A stretch of 64,000 bases of DNA from Peribacillus sp. FSL E2-0218. GTDB taxonomy: Bacteria; Bacillota; Bacilli; Bacillales; DSM-1321. Under the pieces are notes generated by a model. The model was not told the origin of the DNA, did no database searches, and saw only the letters and a list, made by a program, of their open reading frames with translations. Of the stretch, positions 49,191 through 58,272 are shown piece after piece (position 1 is the stretch's first letter; each line of letters begins with the position of its first letter). Position numbers and translations under genes: made by a program. Location: contig NZ_CP150304.1 in assembly GCF_037992945.1 (NCBI RefSeq), positions 2,855,501 through 2,919,500 on the forward strand, read 5' to 3'.

Positions 49191-50879
49191 TTGGAAAACA
49201 ATAATGGAAACACTAAAGAAGAAAACTATAAACGGGAAACGGCAACAGGTAATGCGGGAATGGTCGTAACGGCACACCCCGTAGCTACATCGATTGGGGA
49301 AAAAATATTACGTGAAGGTGGAAATGCCGTTGATGCAGCCGTCGCCATCCAATTCGCCCTCAATATTGTAGAGCCGATGATGACAGGAATCGGCGGCAGT
49401 GGTTTCCTGATGGTATATAATGCAAAAGAAAAGGCGACGAAAATATTCGACGGTCATGTAAGGGCACCTAAAGCGGCCCATCCGAACATGTTCCTCGATG
49501 AAGATGGTGAAGTCATTCCATTTAGAGAACGTTCGATCAAAGCTACGGCAGTTGGCATCCCCGGAATCCTGAAGGCGATGGATGAAGCATTATCTGAGTA
49601 CGGCAGCAAACCACTCGGGGATTTGATTGAGCCCTCGATTGAATACGCAGAAAAAGGAGTTCCGGTCAATTGGGTACTCTGTGATGCTCTTGAAAACTTT
49701 GAATACCGATTGGGTGAAGAAGCCCGTAATTTCTTTATGCCTGAAGGTAAACGATATAAAGCCGGCGACTTGCTTGTAAAAGAAAAATTGGCGAATACGT
49801 ATCGCATATTGCAACGTGAGGGAATTTCGGCTTTTTATGACGGCGAGATCGGAAAAGGCATCATTTCCTGTATAAAGGAACTTGGCGGTTTCATGGAGCT
49901 TTCCGATTTACAGAACTATAAAGCGACCATTGATGAACCGATGTATGGGACGTACAAGGATTATTCCATCGCTTCATCGATGGCACCAAGTGCGGGCGGC
50001 TTCACCGTCATTCAAATCTTGAAAATCCTGGAGAGCTTCCATATAGAGCAATATGATGTTCATTCCTGGGAAAAATATTATTTAATTGCCGAAGCGATGC
50101 GTTTAGCCTTCACCGACAAAAAGGCATTTCTTGCTGATCCGGAGTTTGCCGAATTGCCATTGAAAGGTCTCATGCATGATGACTATATAGCGAAACGCCG
50201 CTCTTTCATTAATTTCAAGACGAGGAATAATGCCATCGACTACGGAAACCCTTGGATTTATGATTCGGTCAACAAAAGGGAAGTGATTCCGCAGCCCAAT
50301 GACGAAGATATCAGTGAAACGACACACTTCACGGTTCGTGACAGATGGGGCAACATCGCTGCTTGCACATCAACGGTGGAGCATCCCTTCGGATCGGGGA
50401 TCATGGTTTCCGACTATGGCTTCATGTTGAATAACGAATTGACGGATTTCGATTCCGTTCCGGGCGGCATGAATGAAGTGCAGCCGAACAAGCGGCCTGT
50501 CAGCTGCAAAAGCCCGACCATCATTTTTAAAGACGGCGAGCCGATTTTAACGCTTGGATCGCCTGGCGGGCCAACCATCATCAGCTCAGTGGTTCAAACG
50601 ATCATCAATGTACTTGATTTGAAAATGGACTTGAAAGCTGCCATTGAAGAGCCAAGGATTTTCACGCCGATGGGCCCGCACATCGAATGGGAAGCAGGCA
50701 TGGACATGACAAGCAAAGGGCAATTGGAAGCAATGGGCTTCGTCTTCAATGATGTCCCCCATTCTATCGGGAACGTCCAGGCCATACAAATCAACCCGGA
50801 TGGCTCAAACTATGGAGCTGCCGATTCAAGCCGTGAAGGCTGTGCCATGGGACTTGAAGAAACAGATTATCATTCTTGA
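49191..50879 (+). CDS. Gamma-glutamyltransferase family protein without signal peptide
   Basis: A 562-residue Ntn-hydrolase of the gamma-glutamyltranspeptidase family. Such enzymes self-cleave before a Thr that becomes the nucleophile; here the site is SETTHFTV, and NNELTDFD and GSPGGPTIISSV bind the glutamyl group. TTG 49191 is the likely start: GGAGGA at 49179-49184 touches ATG 49185 but is spaced correctly for the TTG. No signal peptide is present, as in YwrD-type homologues, so it should be cytoplasmic. Its last ten bases overlap the convergent ypiP gene. Confidence 0.88.
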   Translation: MENNNGNTKEENYKRETATGNAGMVVTAHPVATSIGEKILREGGNAVDAAVAIQFALNIVEPMMTGIGGSGFLMVYNAKEKATKIFDGHVRAPKAAHPNMFLDEDGEVIPFRERSIKATAVGIPGILKAMDEALSEYGSKPLGDLIEPSIEYAEKGVPVNWVLCDALENFEYRLGEEARNFFMPEGKRYKAGDLLVKEKLANTYRILQREGISAFYDGEIGKGIISCIKELGGFMELSDLQNYKATIDEPMYGTYKDYSIASSMAPSAGGFTVIQILKILESFHIEQYDVHSWEKYYLIAEAMRLAFTDKKAFLADPEFAELPLKGLMHDDYIAKRRSFINFKTRNNAIDYGNPWIYDSVNKREVIPQPNDEDISETTHFTVRDRWGNIAACTSTVEHPFGSGIMVSDYGFMLNNELTDFDSVPGGMNEVQPNKRPVSCKSPTIIFKDGEPILTLGSPGGPTIISSVVQTIINVLDLKMDLKAAIEEPRIFTPMGPHIEWEAGMDMTSKGQLEAMGFVFNDVPHSIGNVQAIQINPDGSNYGAADSSREGCAMGLEETDYHS

Positions 50880-51658
50880 TCTGAAACGGAAATGTAGCCA
50901 AAATGGAATTTGGATGTTTTTCTCTTCTGCACCTCAAATCCGAATTCCTCAAATCGGGAGCTGCGGAAGTGGTCTTTCAACACGACTCTCTTCCGCGCCA
51001 CCCGCTTGGCTTGTTCCATTAATTCAAACGATAGCCCCTTACCTTCTGCAAAGTGGGTCAGCCCTTTAATTCCATTTGATTCTGATATCGTTTCCTCAAA
51101 CATGGGATCGAAATAAACTACATCAAAATGATTATCCGGCATGGTTTTCAACATGTCATAATGATCGCCATGAATGACCTCAATCCTTCTCATCGCTTCC
51201 ATCATCTTTTCTTCTGCATCACTCCACGTCTTCAAACCATGTTCCACTAGGAGGGCCAAATATCGATTGCCTTCCGTTGCAACGATTCTTCCCAGTGCCC
51301 CTACTGCATAGCTCGCGACAATCGCATCGGAGCCCAAGCCCAAGGTACAATCCAGCACGGAGCTGCCTGCTGTTATCTCTCCGGCAAAGAGAAACGGGTC
51401 ATTTTCGCCGCGAATGATCCTTTTAATCCGGATCATGGCGAGGTTCGGATGAAAAAAGAAGGGTTCCTTCTCGTTGCAACGATATAGCTCCATTCTATTT
51501 TTCCCATATACAAGGCAGTCTTCTTCTCCATTATCACATTGTATATCGCGCACCGAGCGTTTTTTCCGGGCTATATAGGGGATTTTTAATTCTTCAGCTA
51601 CCCTTTTTGCTAACATTGCCGTTTCTTTATCGGCTCTTCCAACTGTTGTGACAAACAT
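50870..51658 (-). CDS. ypiP: Class I SAM-dependent methyltransferase YpiP
   Basis: A 262-residue protein from ATG 51658, preceded by GGGGGAGG. Residues about 110-260 form a Rossmann methyltransferase with SSVLDCTLGLGSDAIVASY as SAM loop and VVYFDPMFEE as the DPxF/DPMF motif, as in RsmJ-type rRNA methyltransferases. The N-terminal region starts FVTTVGRADKETAMLAKRVA and is a separate small domain. The Cys residues near 46-56 (CDNGEEDC) are unusual. Methyl acceptor not known. Confidence 0.85.
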   Translation of the reverse strand: MFVTTVGRADKETAMLAKRVAEELKIPYIARKKRSVRDIQCDNGEEDCLVYGKNRMELYRCNEKEPFFFHPNLAMIRIKRIIRGENDPFLFAGEITAGSSVLDCTLGLGSDAIVASYAVGALGRIVATEGNRYLALLVEHGLKTWSDAEEKMMEAMRRIEVIHGDHYDMLKTMPDNHFDVVYFDPMFEETISESNGIKGLTHFAEGKGLSFELMEQAKRVARKRVVLKDHFRSSRFEEFGFEVQKRKTSKFHFGYISVSDQE

Positions 51659-51724
51659 GTGCCTCCCCCTTTTTACACGCCTAAACTTGAAAGGAATGCC
51701 CCGTTGCCGGGACATTCCGATTCA

Positions 51725-52165
51725 TCACTTATTTACTTGGCTGAATGCTCTTAATAAATTTTCCATTATGGCTTCCATTGGCTGCCCTTCTATATCATGA
51801 CGGGGTATGAAGTGCAGGACTTCTTTGCCCTTCAAAAGAGCCATGGACGGTGAAGAAGGTTCTATTCCTGTGAAATATTCCCTCATTTTAGCTGTTGCAT
51901 CCTTATCTTGACCGGCAAAAACCGTCACAAGATGATTGGGCTTACCCTCTTCTGCCTGTAGTACGGCCTGGGTGGCAGCCGGACGGGCTAATCCCGCGGC
52001 ACAGCCACAAACTGAATTAACGACGACCAATGTCGTACCTTCTGCAGCTTCCATGAAGTTTTCAACCGCTTCAGCCGTTTCCAGCTCCTCGAACCCTGCC
52101 TGCACCAGTTCCGCACGCATCGGCTTCACCATTTGTTTCATATATTCATCATAGGCCATCGACAT
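51725..52165 (-). CDS. brxA: Bacilliredoxin BrxA (YphP)
   Basis: A 146-residue thioredoxin-fold protein that removes bacillithiol from mixed disulfides. The CGC motif is in VNSVCGCAAGLARP, with the family-specific YDEYMKQMVKPMRAEL N-terminus. AGGAGG lies seven bases before the ATG. Together with bsaA and the Msr genes in this window it belongs to the thiol/peroxide defence set of bacillithiol-using firmicutes. Confidence 0.95.
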   Translation of the reverse strand: MSMAYDEYMKQMVKPMRAELVQAGFEELETAEAVENFMEAAEGTTLVVVNSVCGCAAGLARPAATQAVLQAEEGKPNHLVTVFAGQDKDATAKMREYFTGIEPSSPSMALLKGKEVLHFIPRHDIEGQPMEAIMENLLRAFSQVNK

Positions 52166-52430
52166 CTAAAAACCTCCTGTATTACAATTCTTCCAATAAT
52201 TTAATCATACTATATTATTGCGTGATTATGCAAAATTAGCGCTTACTTCTCATTGGATTCATTGCTCCGCCTTTATACTTCTTTCAGCCGGAAGGAGCAA
52301 GCTGGGCCGGCCCAACCAAATTTATACGAAGGCCCGCGACAAAAATACCCCCTCAAAGTGCTGCAACCCCATTAATAGTAAAACCTCAATAAGGGTAAAT
52401 TAACACCAAATAAACCGAAGAGGTGTACAT

Positions 52431-52880
52431 ATGAAAGCATTGCTCGTGATGATATTATTCTTCTCCACCTCGGTTATCGCCCCGCCCCATTCTCTGGCAA
52501 TAACGATGCCTTGTAGTATGGTGCTGGAACCGATGGATGAAAAACTGGCTAATGCAAAGGGATCGGTGTTAATTTATAAGGTTCAGTTACGGCCGCCAAG
52601 TTCTGCACGGACTAATGTAAGCATCCTTGGTGTGCACCTTCCACCCCCTTCTTCTTACGGAAATTATGATGGCTATCAAGGCTTTGCTTTCATACCCGGC
52701 GTCATTAGTTGGCAGTTCATGCTCGATCCTTCTCAAGAAGAAGAAAGTCCGACCTGGGCTGGAAGATTTGATGAGATTACAGCAGAAATGGAAAAAGCTA
52801 AGGTACAGGTCCGTCTTTTCAATTCAAGGAACGCGAAACTGGGACCGGCGATCTTAAAAAGCGATATCAAGAATTGTCAT
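52431..52880 (+). CDS. Secreted protein of unknown function
   Basis: A 150-residue predicted secreted protein from ATG 52431, which follows AGAGGTG. Residues 1-24 form a signal peptide (ALLVMILFFSTSVIAPPHSLA). The mature part has only two Cys (about 28 and 149), which could form an end-to-end disulfide, a Pro-rich stretch (VHLPPPSSYGNYDGY) and beta-type segments. I do not recognise a family. It is a single gene divergent from brxA. Confidence 0.65.
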
Positions 52881-52935
52881 TGAACGAATCGATGGTGATC
52901 GGAAAGAGGTTTGGAAAGGTTGGACTTCGACCTTC

Positions 52936-53010
52936 CTTTCCACTGCAGGCACTTAGCTTTCCAGAGACGGTCCGCACTTTAACACCTGTGGGGTTTCCTT
53001 GGACTGGCAC
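52936..53010. repeat. Degenerate dispersed repeat in opposite orientation
   Basis: TTTCCACTGCAGGCACTTAG, then CTTTCC, GGTCCGC and CCTGTGGGG read as a worn reverse-complement copy of the GGAGGCTC/CCGCCCGCGG/CCTGCAGTG repeat core. The 270-base gap has no gene. Confidence 0.5.
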
Positions 53011-53082
53011 CCCTTAGGGAAGTTTTACTAATCCGCTTCAATCAACTTGTTTTACGTTCAAAAAACACGCTCTAAAGTAATT

Positions 53083-53108
53083 GAAGAGGACCTGATGAGG
53101 TCCTCTTC
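53083..53108. terminator. Hairpin downstream of ilvD
   Basis: GAAGAGGACC/GGTCCTCTTC is a perfect 10-bp stem with loop TGATGA. The flanking T runs are weak on both strands. Confidence 0.55.
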
Positions 53109-53153
53109 ATTTTAAAATAATATAGTCAATGCCTTTCTGAGCACACCCTGAAA

Positions 53154-54839
53154 TTAAACTTTCATGACGCCGCCTGAGCTTGCATTCGTAACAAGCGCGG
53201 AGTAGCGTGCTAAATAGCCTGTTTTCACTTTGGACTCGAAGCCTTTCCAATTGGCTTTGCGTTTTTCGAATTCCTCATCGGAAATCTCCAATTGGATCGT
53301 TCTGTTTTCCAAATCCAGCTCGATGATATCACCATTTTCGACAAAGGCGATCGGGCCTCCCTCAGCTGCCTCAGGAGATATATGGCCGATACTGATGCCG
53401 CGGGACGCTCCGGAAAAACGCCCATCCGTGATCAAACCGACCTTGGCTCCAAGTCCCCTTCCGACGATTTGGGAAGTGGGGGCCAACATTTCCGGCATGC
53501 CAGGTCCCCCTTTCGGTCCCTCATAGCGGATGACCACTACATTCCCTTCTTTCACCTTTCCAGTTATGATTCCGGATAGTGCATCTTCTTGGGAATCGAA
53601 GCATATGGCAGGTCCCCTGTGATAACCACCAACCGATGCGTCAACGGCACCCACCTTGATGATCGAACCTTGTGGAGCAAGGTTCCCAAACAATACGGCA
53701 AGACCACCTCGCTCAGAATGCGGGTTATCCAAAGGATGGAGAACATCTTTGTCCAAGATTTCACAACCGGCAACATTTTCACGGAGTGTTTTACCTGAAA
53801 CGGAAAGGCAATCTCCATTGAAGGCACCTGGTTTTTTGAGCAGCTCGTTGATGATGGCACTTACACCACCGGCATTATGTAAATCTTCGATATGATAATC
53901 CGATGCCGGGGCAATTTTCGCTAAGTGCGGTACCCGATTGGCAATTTCATTGATGCGTTCCATTGGATATTCGAATCCTGCTTCGTGTGCCAAGGCAAGT
54001 GTATGGAGAACGGTGTTAGTCGATCCGCCCATTGCCATATCCAATGCAAAAGCGTTATCAATGGCATCGATCGTCACGATATCACGAGGCTTGATATCCT
54101 GCTTGATGATTTCCATCAATTGCTTTGCCGACTTCTTGACGAACTCTTTCCGTTCCTCGGCGACCGCCAATATCGTGCCATTTCCCGGAAGTGCAAGTCC
54201 AAGACCTTCAGCGAGACAGTTCATGGAGTTTGCCGTGAACATTCCCGAACATGATCCGCAAGTCGGGCATGCCACTTGCTCGATTTCCTGCAGATCCTCT
54301 TCATTGATGTTACCCGCTTGATAAGCGCCCACTCCTTCGAAAACAGATGTCAAGGAAAGAGATTTCCCGTTTTTGTCTTTACCTGCTTTCATTGGCCCTC
54401 CGCTTACGAAAATGGTCGGGATATTGACTCGAAGGGCGCCCATCATCATTCCCGGCGTTATCTTGTCACAGTTTGGAATGCAGACCATTCCGTCAAACCA
54501 ATGTGCCGATACAACCGTTTCAACCGAATCGGCGATGATTTCCCGGCTAGGCAAGGAATAGCGCATACCGATGTGGCCCATTGCAATTCCGTCGTCGACT
54601 CCGATCGTATTGAATTCAAAAGGAACTCCGCCAGCCTCACGAATGGCCTCCTTCACTATTTTTCCGAATTCCTGAAGATGGACATGTCCTGGAACGATAT
54701 CAATATAGGAATTACAAACCGCAATGAACGGTTTCCCGAAATCTTCTTCCTTAACTCCCGCTGCACGCAACAGACTTCTGTGAGGAGCACGATCGACTCC
54801 TTTTGTTATCATGTCACTTCTCTTGTTTGATGTAGACAT
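53154..54839 (-). CDS. ilvD: Dihydroxy-acid dehydratase
   Basis: A 561-residue Fe-S dehydratase of valine, leucine and isoleucine synthesis. Cluster cysteines are visible in VCNSYIDI, CIPNCDKITPGM and CPTCGSCSGMF; GGSTNTVLH and DGRFSGASRG are also conserved. ATG 54839 follows GGGGGT by nine bases. It lies apart from the rest of the ilv genes, next to ypgR, as in B. subtilis. A perfect inverted repeat lies 49 bases upstream of the start. Confidence 0.97.
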   Translation of the reverse strand: MSTSNKRSDMITKGVDRAPHRSLLRAAGVKEEDFGKPFIAVCNSYIDIVPGHVHLQEFGKIVKEAIREAGGVPFEFNTIGVDDGIAMGHIGMRYSLPSREIIADSVETVVSAHWFDGMVCIPNCDKITPGMMMGALRVNIPTIFVSGGPMKAGKDKNGKSLSLTSVFEGVGAYQAGNINEEDLQEIEQVACPTCGSCSGMFTANSMNCLAEGLGLALPGNGTILAVAEERKEFVKKSAKQLMEIIKQDIKPRDIVTIDAIDNAFALDMAMGGSTNTVLHTLALAHEAGFEYPMERINEIANRVPHLAKIAPASDYHIEDLHNAGGVSAIINELLKKPGAFNGDCLSVSGKTLRENVAGCEILDKDVLHPLDNPHSERGGLAVLFGNLAPQGSIIKVGAVDASVGGYHRGPAICFDSQEDALSGIITGKVKEGNVVVIRYEGPKGGPGMPEMLAPTSQIVGRGLGAKVGLITDGRFSGASRGISIGHISPEAAEGGPIAFVENGDIIELDLENRTIQLEISDEEFEKRKANWKGFESKVKTGYLARYSALVTNASSGGVMKV

Positions 54840-54887
54840 TTGTTGTACCCCCAATTTCCACTAAATGTTTGATAATTCAGATAATAT

Positions 54888-54911
54888 AATTTTTAGTATA
54901 CTCTAAAAATT
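54888..54911. promoter_or_regulatory. Perfect inverted repeat upstream of ilvD
   Basis: AATTTTTAG and CTAAAAATT are exact complements separated by TATACT. The site resembles an operator more than a terminator. It does not match the CodY consensus (AATTTTCWGAAAATT) closely. Confidence 0.55.
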
Positions 54912-55066
54912 CTAACATATTTATATGCAATTGCAACCATTCATTGTTTAAATTTTTATAAAAATCATTTTTCTAAAATAATAGAACCCGTTATTATTGA
55001 TATAAATTCGATATCGTAACAAAAATCGTTCCTACATGCTAGGCAAAAATGCCTGGAGCAAAAAAG

Positions 55067-55096
55067 AAAAAGCATGGGGATTCACCCCATGCCTTT
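55067..55096 (-). terminator. Terminator of ypgR
   Basis: AAAGCATGGGG/CCCCATGCCTTT followed by TTTTTCTTTTTT on the minus strand. Confidence 0.85.
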
Positions 55097-55125
55097 ACCT
55101 TTTATGGACCTTCTTATTTTTTTGA

Positions 55126-56265
55126 TTATCTTTCATCGTTCGGTTGTCTTGATTCTGTCATCTGCTTCCACACCGAGCCTTTTGCTTCTTCACCATTTTC
55201 AATCCGGGCGATCGCCATCTTGATTTGCAGGGCGACTTCGAATTCGGGATCCTGCTCTGCTCTCTTTAATGACTGGAGGGTCGATTCATCACCAGCTTCG
55301 TATAAAAACATCGCCGCCCTCCATCTGATCAATTTATTTTTATCCGATAGTGATTGTGACATTTCCCCCATCGCTTCTTCAAAGCCCAGGTCGGATAAAC
55401 AGTCACCAGCCGTCCGTCTTACGGCAGCACTCTTATCCTTCAATGCCTTATACAGGCTTGGAAGCACTTGTCTGTCTTCGATCATGCCTAAATAGACAAC
55501 CGCTAACCTTCTGATGGAGACTTTGCTATCGGCAAGGGCCATATCCAATACCGGAATATCATCGACGGTTGGATCTTCCATTTGTTCTAACGCCTGATAC
55601 CGTTTTTCCCAGCTTTCATCATTCAGCATTTCGGCCGTCAATTTTATTTTTGGACGTTTCACGAATGCTTCTTTTTTATCGGTCAGTAGATCAGCTGCCG
55701 CTGCAAGCTGTTTAATCCGTTCTTCCGGATAAGCCGCGATTAGCTCGTCCGATACTTCCTTGACGATATCTTCCATATCTCCATATCTTATCCCGTAATC
55801 CTTCCATTTTCGAAGCAAGACCACGTTATCATCTGCTTTTTGTGCAGCAGCAATGCCCTTCAGGAAGTACTCAGGCAATGCAAAACGTTTTTCCTGCTGG
55901 CTATCACTGGCTTTGATCTGCATCGGAATCCCTTTGAATTGTTGAATGGCAACAGTCACTTCACCATAATGTTCATTTAAGATCGTTTCCTCGTTTTGTT
56001 CCTCGGTTTTTTCCCCGAATACCTGACGGATCTGGACCAAAATATCTTTCCAATCATATTTCGCATTGCGCTCGATCGCCAGGAAGTCCGCAACATGATA
56101 GACACCCTTGACCCCATCGATCGTGAATAAATCCTTGATTAACTGTGGGGCCTGCTCAGCTTGATCCTTCTTATAATTATTGCTTTTACCAGCTGAAAGC
56201 TCCTCTGTCAGATTGATTTTCATTGTATTTGGACTTGGTGTCGGTTCTATTGATTTAATTTTCAA
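55126..56265 (-). CDS. ypgR: YpgR, NifU-N plus HEAT-repeat protein (CvfC-like)
   Basis: A 379-residue protein starting with TTG at 56265, ten bases after AAAAGGAG. The first 90 residues (IEPTPSPNTMKINLTEEL, LFTIDGVKGVYHVADFLAI) match the Nfu/NifU N-terminal domain but the Fe-S-binding CxxC domain is missing. From about 210 on it has HEAT-like repeats (KVSIRRLAVVYLGMIEDRQ, SAAVRRTAGDCLSDLG, NKLIRWRAAMFLYEAGDE). The staphylococcal relative is virulence factor CvfC. Molecular role unknown. Confidence 0.88.
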   Translation of the reverse strand: MKIKSIEPTPSPNTMKINLTEELSAGKSNNYKKDQAEQAPQLIKDLFTIDGVKGVYHVADFLAIERNAKYDWKDILVQIRQVFGEKTEEQNEETILNEHYGEVTVAIQQFKGIPMQIKASDSQQEKRFALPEYFLKGIAAAQKADDNVVLLRKWKDYGIRYGDMEDIVKEVSDELIAAYPEERIKQLAAAADLLTDKKEAFVKRPKIKLTAEMLNDESWEKRYQALEQMEDPTVDDIPVLDMALADSKVSIRRLAVVYLGMIEDRQVLPSLYKALKDKSAAVRRTAGDCLSDLGFEEAMGEMSQSLSDKNKLIRWRAAMFLYEAGDESTLQSLKRAEQDPEFEVALQIKMAIARIENGEEAKGSVWKQMTESRQPNDER

Positions 56266-56357
56266 TGTGTATCTCTCCTTTTACAAAACGTTTCCATGTA
56301 CTAGATATTATCACAACGGCTCCAGTTTCTCATGCAATTGGGGTTGACGAAAAAAAA

Positions 56358-56379
56358 GACTGACCCAAGCTTTCTCCCT
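56358..56379 (-). terminator. Terminator of ypgQ-yfmR
   Basis: GACTGaCCCAAG/CTTGGGcCAGTC-type stem followed by eight T on the minus strand. Confidence 0.85.
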
Positions 56380-56394
56380 TGGGCCAGTCCCCGC

Positions 56395-58272
56395 TTATTC
56401 TTCTTCCAATTTTTCCGCTAGATACGTCCATCTTTCCAGCATATGCTCCAGTTTTTCCGTTAATTCCTTTTCTTCTTCAAGCAGAAGGCGGACTTGTTCA
56501 AAATCGCTCCCTGCTGATGACATGTCTGTCGTGATGTCTTTCAGGCGCAGCTCGACTTGCTCCATGTTCCCCTCTATCTCTTCCCATTCCTTACTTTCGG
56601 CATAGGTCAGCTTTTTCTTTTTCTTTTCTGTCCGGTTCGGCAGAGGCTCAGGCGTTTTTACCGGTGCCGCCTCTTCCGTCTTTTCTTCCAAGAACTCAGA
56701 GTAATTCCCATAATAGAAATCGATTTCCCCTTTATTCTTGAAAACAAGAAGCTGATGGCACGTCTTATCCAGGAAATACCGATCATGTGATACGGTGATG
56801 ACGACACCTGAAAACGTTTCTAGATAATCTTCAAGTACCGTTAAGGTTTGCGTGTCCAGGTCATTCGTCGGTTCATCCAATAGCAGCACATTAGGTGCCC
56901 CCATCAATATATTCAGGAGATATAATCGCCTTTTTTCGCCACCGGAAAGCTTGCGGATCGGTGTTCCATGAGATCCCATCGGAAAGAGGAACCTTTCAAG
57001 CATCTGTGCGGCGGAAATGAAGCTTCCATCTTTAAGGGCGATCGAATCGGCCGTTTCGCGAATATACTCGATCATGCGGAGGTTCTCATCCATATCGGCG
57101 CTTTCCTGGGTATAGTAGCCGATTTTAACGGTTTGCCCCATTTCCACATTTCCTTCATCAATTGGCTCCCGTCCGGCCAATATATTCAACAGGGTCGATT
57201 TCCCACTGCCATTATTGCCGACAATGCCAATTCGATCTCCTGGCTTGAAGAGGAAGGAAAACCGGCTGATAATGGACTGATCTCCAAAGGATTTAGAGAC
57301 ATCTTGCAGCTCTAGTACCTTCTTTCCAAGTCGGGCGCCACTCAATTCCATTTCCAGGCTCTCCGTTTTTTGCTTATCCTTCACACCCGATTCCAACGTT
57401 TCAAAGCGCTGGATACGAGCCTTTTGCTTCGTTGTACGTGCCTTTGCACCTTTACGGATCCAGGCCAGCTCTTTTTTGAATAAGCTTTCTTTTTTCGACC
57501 TCTCGGCGGATTCGTTCTCTTCACGGATGGCTTTGGACTCTAAATAATCTGCATAATTTCCTTTGTATTCGAAAAGCTGCGTTTGGGCAATTTCCCAAAT
57601 TTTATTGGATACACGATCAAGGAAATAGCGATCATGGGTGACAAATAATACCGACTTCTGGTACTTCCCCAAGTATTCTTCCAGCCAAGTAATGCTTTCG
57701 AAGTCAAGATGGTTCGTAGGCTCGTCAAGGATCAGCAGGTCAGGCGTCTCGATCAGCGTTTTTGCAAGGGCCGCACGTTTTTTTTGGCCGCCTGACAGCT
57801 CCCCCAGCTTCCTTGAGTGATCTGGAAGGCCAAGCTTGGTCAGTATCGTTCTCGCATTGGCACTGGTATCCCATGCGCCAAGTGTGTCCATATCCTGCTG
57901 CTGCTTCAGCAATCGATCCTGTACAGCCCCATTCTGTGGGTCCAGCTGGAGTTGAATCAGCGTTTTTTCATACTCCTTTATCAACGAGAATACCGGAGTT
58001 GAGCTTTCGTACATATATTCCATGATCGTCAAATTCTCATCAAAATGCGGATCTTGTGAAAGATAAGAAATCGTGTAATCATTCGGGTGATCCTTCGTTC
58101 CCAGATCACTATCTTCCAATCCGGCAATGATATTCAACAATGTGGATTTACCGGTGCCATTGATACCGACGATCCCGATTTTTTCCCCTTCGGTGATGGA
58201 AAAAGAAACATCCTTAAAAAGGAGTTTCTCCCCTTGCGTTTTCATTACATGTTCCATGCTAAATACTTTCAT
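56395..58272 (-). CDS. yfmR: ABC-F ATPase YfmR (Uup-like)
   Basis: A 625-residue translation-associated ABC-F protein with two nucleotide-binding domains and no membrane part. Walker A motifs are GINGTGKST and GNNGSGKST; signatures LSGGQKKR and LSGGEKRR; Walker B LLILDEPTNHLD and LLLDEPTNDLD. A Lys/Arg-rich linker (RTTKQKARIQRFE) sits between them and the C-terminus is a coiled coil (EQVRLLLEEEKELTEKLEHM). YfmR in B. subtilis helps ribosomes through difficult peptides. The ATG overlaps the ypgQ stop (ATGA). Confidence 0.92.
   Translation of the reverse strand: MKVFSMEHVMKTQGEKLLFKDVSFSITEGEKIGIVGINGTGKSTLLNIIAGLEDSDLGTKDHPNDYTISYLSQDPHFDENLTIMEYMYESSTPVFSLIKEYEKTLIQLQLDPQNGAVQDRLLKQQQDMDTLGAWDTSANARTILTKLGLPDHSRKLGELSGGQKKRAALAKTLIETPDLLILDEPTNHLDFESITWLEEYLGKYQKSVLFVTHDRYFLDRVSNKIWEIAQTQLFEYKGNYADYLESKAIREENESAERSKKESLFKKELAWIRKGAKARTTKQKARIQRFETLESGVKDKQKTESLEMELSGARLGKKVLELQDVSKSFGDQSIISRFSFLFKPGDRIGIVGNNGSGKSTLLNILAGREPIDEGNVEMGQTVKIGYYTQESADMDENLRMIEYIRETADSIALKDGSFISAAQMLERFLFPMGSHGTPIRKLSGGEKRRLYLLNILMGAPNVLLLDEPTNDLDTQTLTVLEDYLETFSGVVITVSHDRYFLDKTCHQLLVFKNKGEIDFYYGNYSEFLEEKTEEAAPVKTPEPLPNRTEKKKKKLTYAESKEWEEIEGNMEQVELRLKDITTDMSSAGSDFEQVRLLLEEEKELTEKLEHMLERWTYLAEKLEEE

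Noticed and set aside
54276..54830. Plus-strand open frame of 184 codons
   Set aside because: Antisense shadow of ilvD with no start signal.
54840..55066. T-box leader before ilvD
   Set aside because: No AGGGTGGNACCGCG antiterminator core and no specifier stem could be seen.
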